From an uncultured Roseovarius sp. (GTDB lineage: Bacteria; Pseudomonadota; Alphaproteobacteria; Rhodobacterales; Rhodobacteraceae), in NCBI GenBank assembly GCA_947503145.1, contig CANNCP010000008.1, forward strand, positions 1 through 64,000: a stretch of DNA of 64,000 bases. Direction: 5' to 3'. Positions within the stretch are counted from its first letter, which is position 1; each line of letters starts with the position of its first letter. A model generated the notes under the pieces. The model saw nothing but the letters and a program-made list of their open reading frames with translations. It was not told the origin of the DNA and did not search any database. Positions 61,963 to 64,000 of this stretch are shown piece by piece. The translations under genes were made by a program, and so were the position numbers.

Positions 61963-63567
61963 GTGAAACTGAAGAGCGCGGCGCTGCCGTCATCGGAGGC
62001 GTTTCAGGCCAATCGCGCCGGACATCTGGAGGCGCTGGAGGTTGTGCGGGCGGCGGCAGAAATGGCGGCGGCGGGCGGTGGCGCCGGTCCGCGCGAACGC
62101 CATATCGCGCGTGGCAAGATGCTGCCGCGTGACCGTGTGGCGGGTCTGCTTGATCCCGGCAGCCCGTTTCTGGAGGTCGGTGCGACGGCGGCGCACGGGC
62201 TATATGATGATGCGGCCCCCGGTGCCGGTATCATCGCCGGGGTGGGCCGGGTGCAGGGGCGGCTCTGCATGGTGGTGTGCAATGACGCGACGGTAAAGGG
62301 GGGGACATATTACCCGATGACCGTCAAAAAACATTTGCGCGCGCAAGAGATTGCAGAGGAATGCCGCCTGCCTTGCGTCTATCTGGTGGACAGTGGCGGG
62401 GCCAACCTGCCCAATCAGGACGAGGTGTTCCCCGACCGTGACCACTTTGGCCGAATTTTTTACAATCAGGCGCAGATGAGCGCCAAGGGCATCCCGCAGA
62501 TTGCCGTGGTCATGGGGTCGTGTACCGCTGGCGGAGCGTATGTGCCCGCCATGTCGGACGTGACGATCATCGTCAAGGAACAGGGCACGATCTTTCTCGC
62601 TGGGCCACCGCTGGTCAAGGCGGCGACGGGCGAAGAGGTCAGTGCCGAGGATCTGGGCGGCGGGGACGTGCACACGCGCCTCAGCGGCGTGGCGGATTAC
62701 CTGGCCGAGGATGATGCGCATGCGCTGGCGCTGGCGCGCCGCGCGGTGTCCAGTCTGGGCAATGGGCTGGCACCCGCGCTGCAGATGCAGACGCCCGAAG
62801 AACCGGCCTATGATCCCGAAGAGTTGCTGGGCGTGGTGCCCGCCGATCTGCGCACACCCTACGACATCCGCGAGGTAATTGCGCGGGTGGTGGACGGATC
62901 GCGCTTTGACGAATTCAAGGCGCGGTTCGGCGAAACGCTGGTCTGCGGTTTCGCGCATCTCAAGGGGTGCCCCGTGGGGATCATCGCCAATAATGGCGTG
63001 CTGTTTTCCGAATCTGCGCAGAAGGGCGCGCATTTCGTCGAGCTGTGCAGTCAGCGCCGTATTCCGTTGGTGTTTTTGCAAAACATCACCGGCTTTATGG
63101 TCGGACGCAAATACGAGAGCGAAGGCATCGCGCGGCACGGGGCCAAGATGGTGACGGCGGTGGCGACCACAGCCGTTCCCAAGATCACGATGGTTGTTGG
63201 CGGCTCGTTCGGTGCAGGAAATTATGGCATGTCTGGAAGAGCTTATCAGCCTCGATTCATGTGGTCCTGGCCAAGCAGCCGGATCTCCGTCATGGGCGGC
63301 GCGCAGGCGGCGGGGGTTCTGGCCACCGTCAAGCGCGACGCGATCGAGCGCAAGGGCGGCACCTGGAGTGCCGAGGAAGAGGCGGATTTCAAACAGCCGA
63401 CGATTGATATGTTCGAGCGGCAAAGCCATCCGCTCTATGCGTCGGCGCGGCTCTGGGATGACGGTATCATCGACCCGCGCAAGAGCCGCGACGTGCTGAG
63501 CCTCAGCCTGCAGGCCGCGCTTTGTGCGCCGATAGAAGAGACGCGCTTTGGCGTCTTTCGGATGTGA
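61963..63567 (+). CDS. mccB: Methylcrotonyl-CoA carboxylase beta (carboxyltransferase) subunit
   Basis: A 534-residue biotin-dependent carboxyltransferase of leucine catabolism. [28 protein letters not shown] is the N-terminal CoA-binding part. [26 protein letters not shown] (about 106-131) and [27 protein letters not shown] (about 142-168) are MccB-specific. [24 protein letters not shown] (about 371-394) and [24 protein letters not shown] form the second half-site. A GTG start at 61963 follows AAGGAG. The 160-base spacer upstream could hold an internal promoter. The alpha subunit follows after 153 bases. Confidence 0.96.
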   Translation: MKLKSAALPSSEAFQANRAGHLEALEVVRAAAEMAAAGGGAGPRERHIARGKMLPRDRVAGLLDPGSPFLEVGATAAHGLYDDAAPGAGIIAGVGRVQGRLCMVVCNDATVKGGTYYPMTVKKHLRAQEIAEECRLPCVYLVDSGGANLPNQDEVFPDRDHFGRIFYNQAQMSAKGIPQIAVVMGSCTAGGAYVPAMSDVTIIVKEQGTIFLAGPPLVKAATGEEVSAEDLGGGDVHTRLSGVADYLAEDDAHALALARRAVSSLGNGLAPALQMQTPEEPAYDPEELLGVVPADLRTPYDIREVIARVVDGSRFDEFKARFGETLVCGFAHLKGCPVGIIANNGVLFSESAQKGAHFVELCSQRRIPLVFLQNITGFMVGRKYESEGIARHGAKMVTAVATTAVPKITMVVGGSFGAGNYGMSGRAYQPRFMWSWPSSRISVMGGAQAAGVLATVKRDAIERKGGTWSAEEEADFKQPTIDMFERQSHPLYASARLWDDGIIDPRKSRDVLSLSLQAALCAPIEETRFGVFRM

Positions 63568-63720
63568 GGGAGGGATGCGTCGTCGCAATGTCACACGGTT
63601 TTGGTGCGGGGCGTGGCAGGGTTGGTGTGGCGCCTGCTGCGGGCGACGGGAATGTGAGTATTTTTGGAAAAATGAAAGGGTCGGCCCTGCGGAACGGGGC
63701 CACTTCGGAGGTGCAAGCGG

Positions 63721-64000
63721 ATGTTTGACACGATACTGATCGCCAACCGGGGCGAGATCGCCTGCCGCGTCATCGAGACCGCGAGGGCCATGGGGGTGCG
63801 CACGGTCGCGGTCTATTCGGATGCGGACCGCGCGGCGCGGCATGTGGCGCTGGCGGATGCGGCGGTGCATATCGGCGGCGCGGCACCCGCGGACAGCTAC
63901 TTGCGCGGTGATGTGATTATCGCAGCAGCGCGACGGGCGGGGGCGCAGGCGATCCACCCCGGCTACGGCTTTCTCAGCGAGAATCCGGAATTTGTGGAGG
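63721..64000 (+). CDS. mccA: Methylcrotonyl-CoA carboxylase alpha (biotin carboxylase) subunit, N-terminal part
   Basis: The first 93 codons are in the window; the gene runs off the right edge. The frame begins [20 protein letters not shown] and includes [20 protein letters not shown] and [16 protein letters not shown], the standard biotin carboxylase N-terminal domain. Pairing with mccB identifies it as the methylcrotonyl-CoA enzyme rather than acetyl- or propionyl-CoA carboxylase. GGAGG lies upstream of the ATG at 63721. Confidence 0.92.
   Translation, partial: MFDTILIANRGEIACRVIETARAMGVRTVAVYSDADRAARHVALADAAVHIGGAAPADSYLRGDVIIAAARRAGAQAIHPGYGFLSENPEFVE

Noticed and set aside
62200..63957. 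585-codon open frame on the minus strand
   Set aside because: It runs antisense to mccB and into mccA, both certain genes. The product is His/Arg-rich, as expected for the complement of GC-rich coding DNA.
1..64000. CRISPR arrays, rRNA, tRNA, prophage or replication origin
   Set aside because: No regularly spaced repeats, no rRNA or tRNA-like conserved segments, no phage structural genes and no origin-type boxes were seen.

Overview
The window looks like a chromosomal segment of an alphaproteobacterium, most likely a Rhodobacteraceae (Roseobacter-group) species. The basis is the high GC content, the aerobic (oxygen-dependent) cobalamin gene set with CobG, CobF and CobE, the DUF1636-CobW-CobN arrangement, the glmS/glmU pair, DUF3422, and IS5-type remnants of the kind common in this family. 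The assignment is inference, since no rRNA or tRNA gene is present.

Layout. (1) 1-4.0 kb: an AT-richer, probably accessory surface-polysaccharide region. It holds a frameshifted glycosyltransferase tail, a NodZ/fucosyltransferase-like protein, a GT2 and a GT25 glycosyltransferase, then a decayed IS5-family element. (2) 4.2-9.5 kb: a branched-chain-amino-acid-type ABC transporter (livG-F-H-M) facing a convergent gene for a Tat-exported binding protein, with a shared terminator and an unusual three-hairpin leader on the binding-protein gene. (3) 10.1-26.4 kb: the cobalamin locus. cobO-cobQ run leftward. A cobalamin riboswitch precedes a tightly coupled rightward operon: DUF1636, cobW, cobN, cobG, cobH, cobI, cobJ, cobL, cobE, cobM, cobB, cobA, cobF. 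cobK lies on the opposite strand, wedged between cobJ and cobL with no spacer at all. (4) 26.8-29.5 kb: an NMT1/SsuA-type ABC transporter. (5) 29.5-42.1 kb: mostly housekeeping genes: gatB, an HxlR regulator with a perfect operator-like palindrome, an unknown 432-residue protein, a lytic transglycosylase-like protein, pepN, a class I glutamine-amidotransferase hydrolase, an ICMT-like membrane methyltransferase, and pntA-pntB. (6) 42.3-50.4 kb: DUF3422, then a peptide ABC uptake system (two permeases and a binding protein leftward; a fused double ATPase and an M20 amidohydrolase rightward). (7) 50.5-59.7 kb: LPS core genes (GT4, waaA) coupled to moaA, a lipoprotein, glmS, glmU, gph and a DegT-family aminotransferase. 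(8) 59.9-64.0 kb: the start of a leucine-degradation (liu) operon: isovaleryl-CoA dehydrogenase, a small membrane protein, an LprI-like protein, methylcrotonyl-CoA carboxylase beta, and the truncated alpha subunit.

How it works together. The cobalamin block carries the corrin-ring steps from uroporphyrinogen III methylation (CobA) through ring contraction, methylations, amidation (CobB, CobQ), cobalt insertion (CobN) and adenosylation (CobO). cobS, cobT and the late lower-ligand genes are not in the window. Rightward transcription is predicted to be repressed by cobalamin through the riboswitch. The peptide transporter plus M20 amidohydrolase, and the liu operon, suggest growth on peptides and leucine.

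Points most worth a second look: the antisense-nested cobK, the structured leader at 9461-9536, a 51-bp palindromic repeat present twice with a compensatory stem change, the perfect palindrome before the liu operon, and the 63-codon membrane protein exactly interlocked within that operon.
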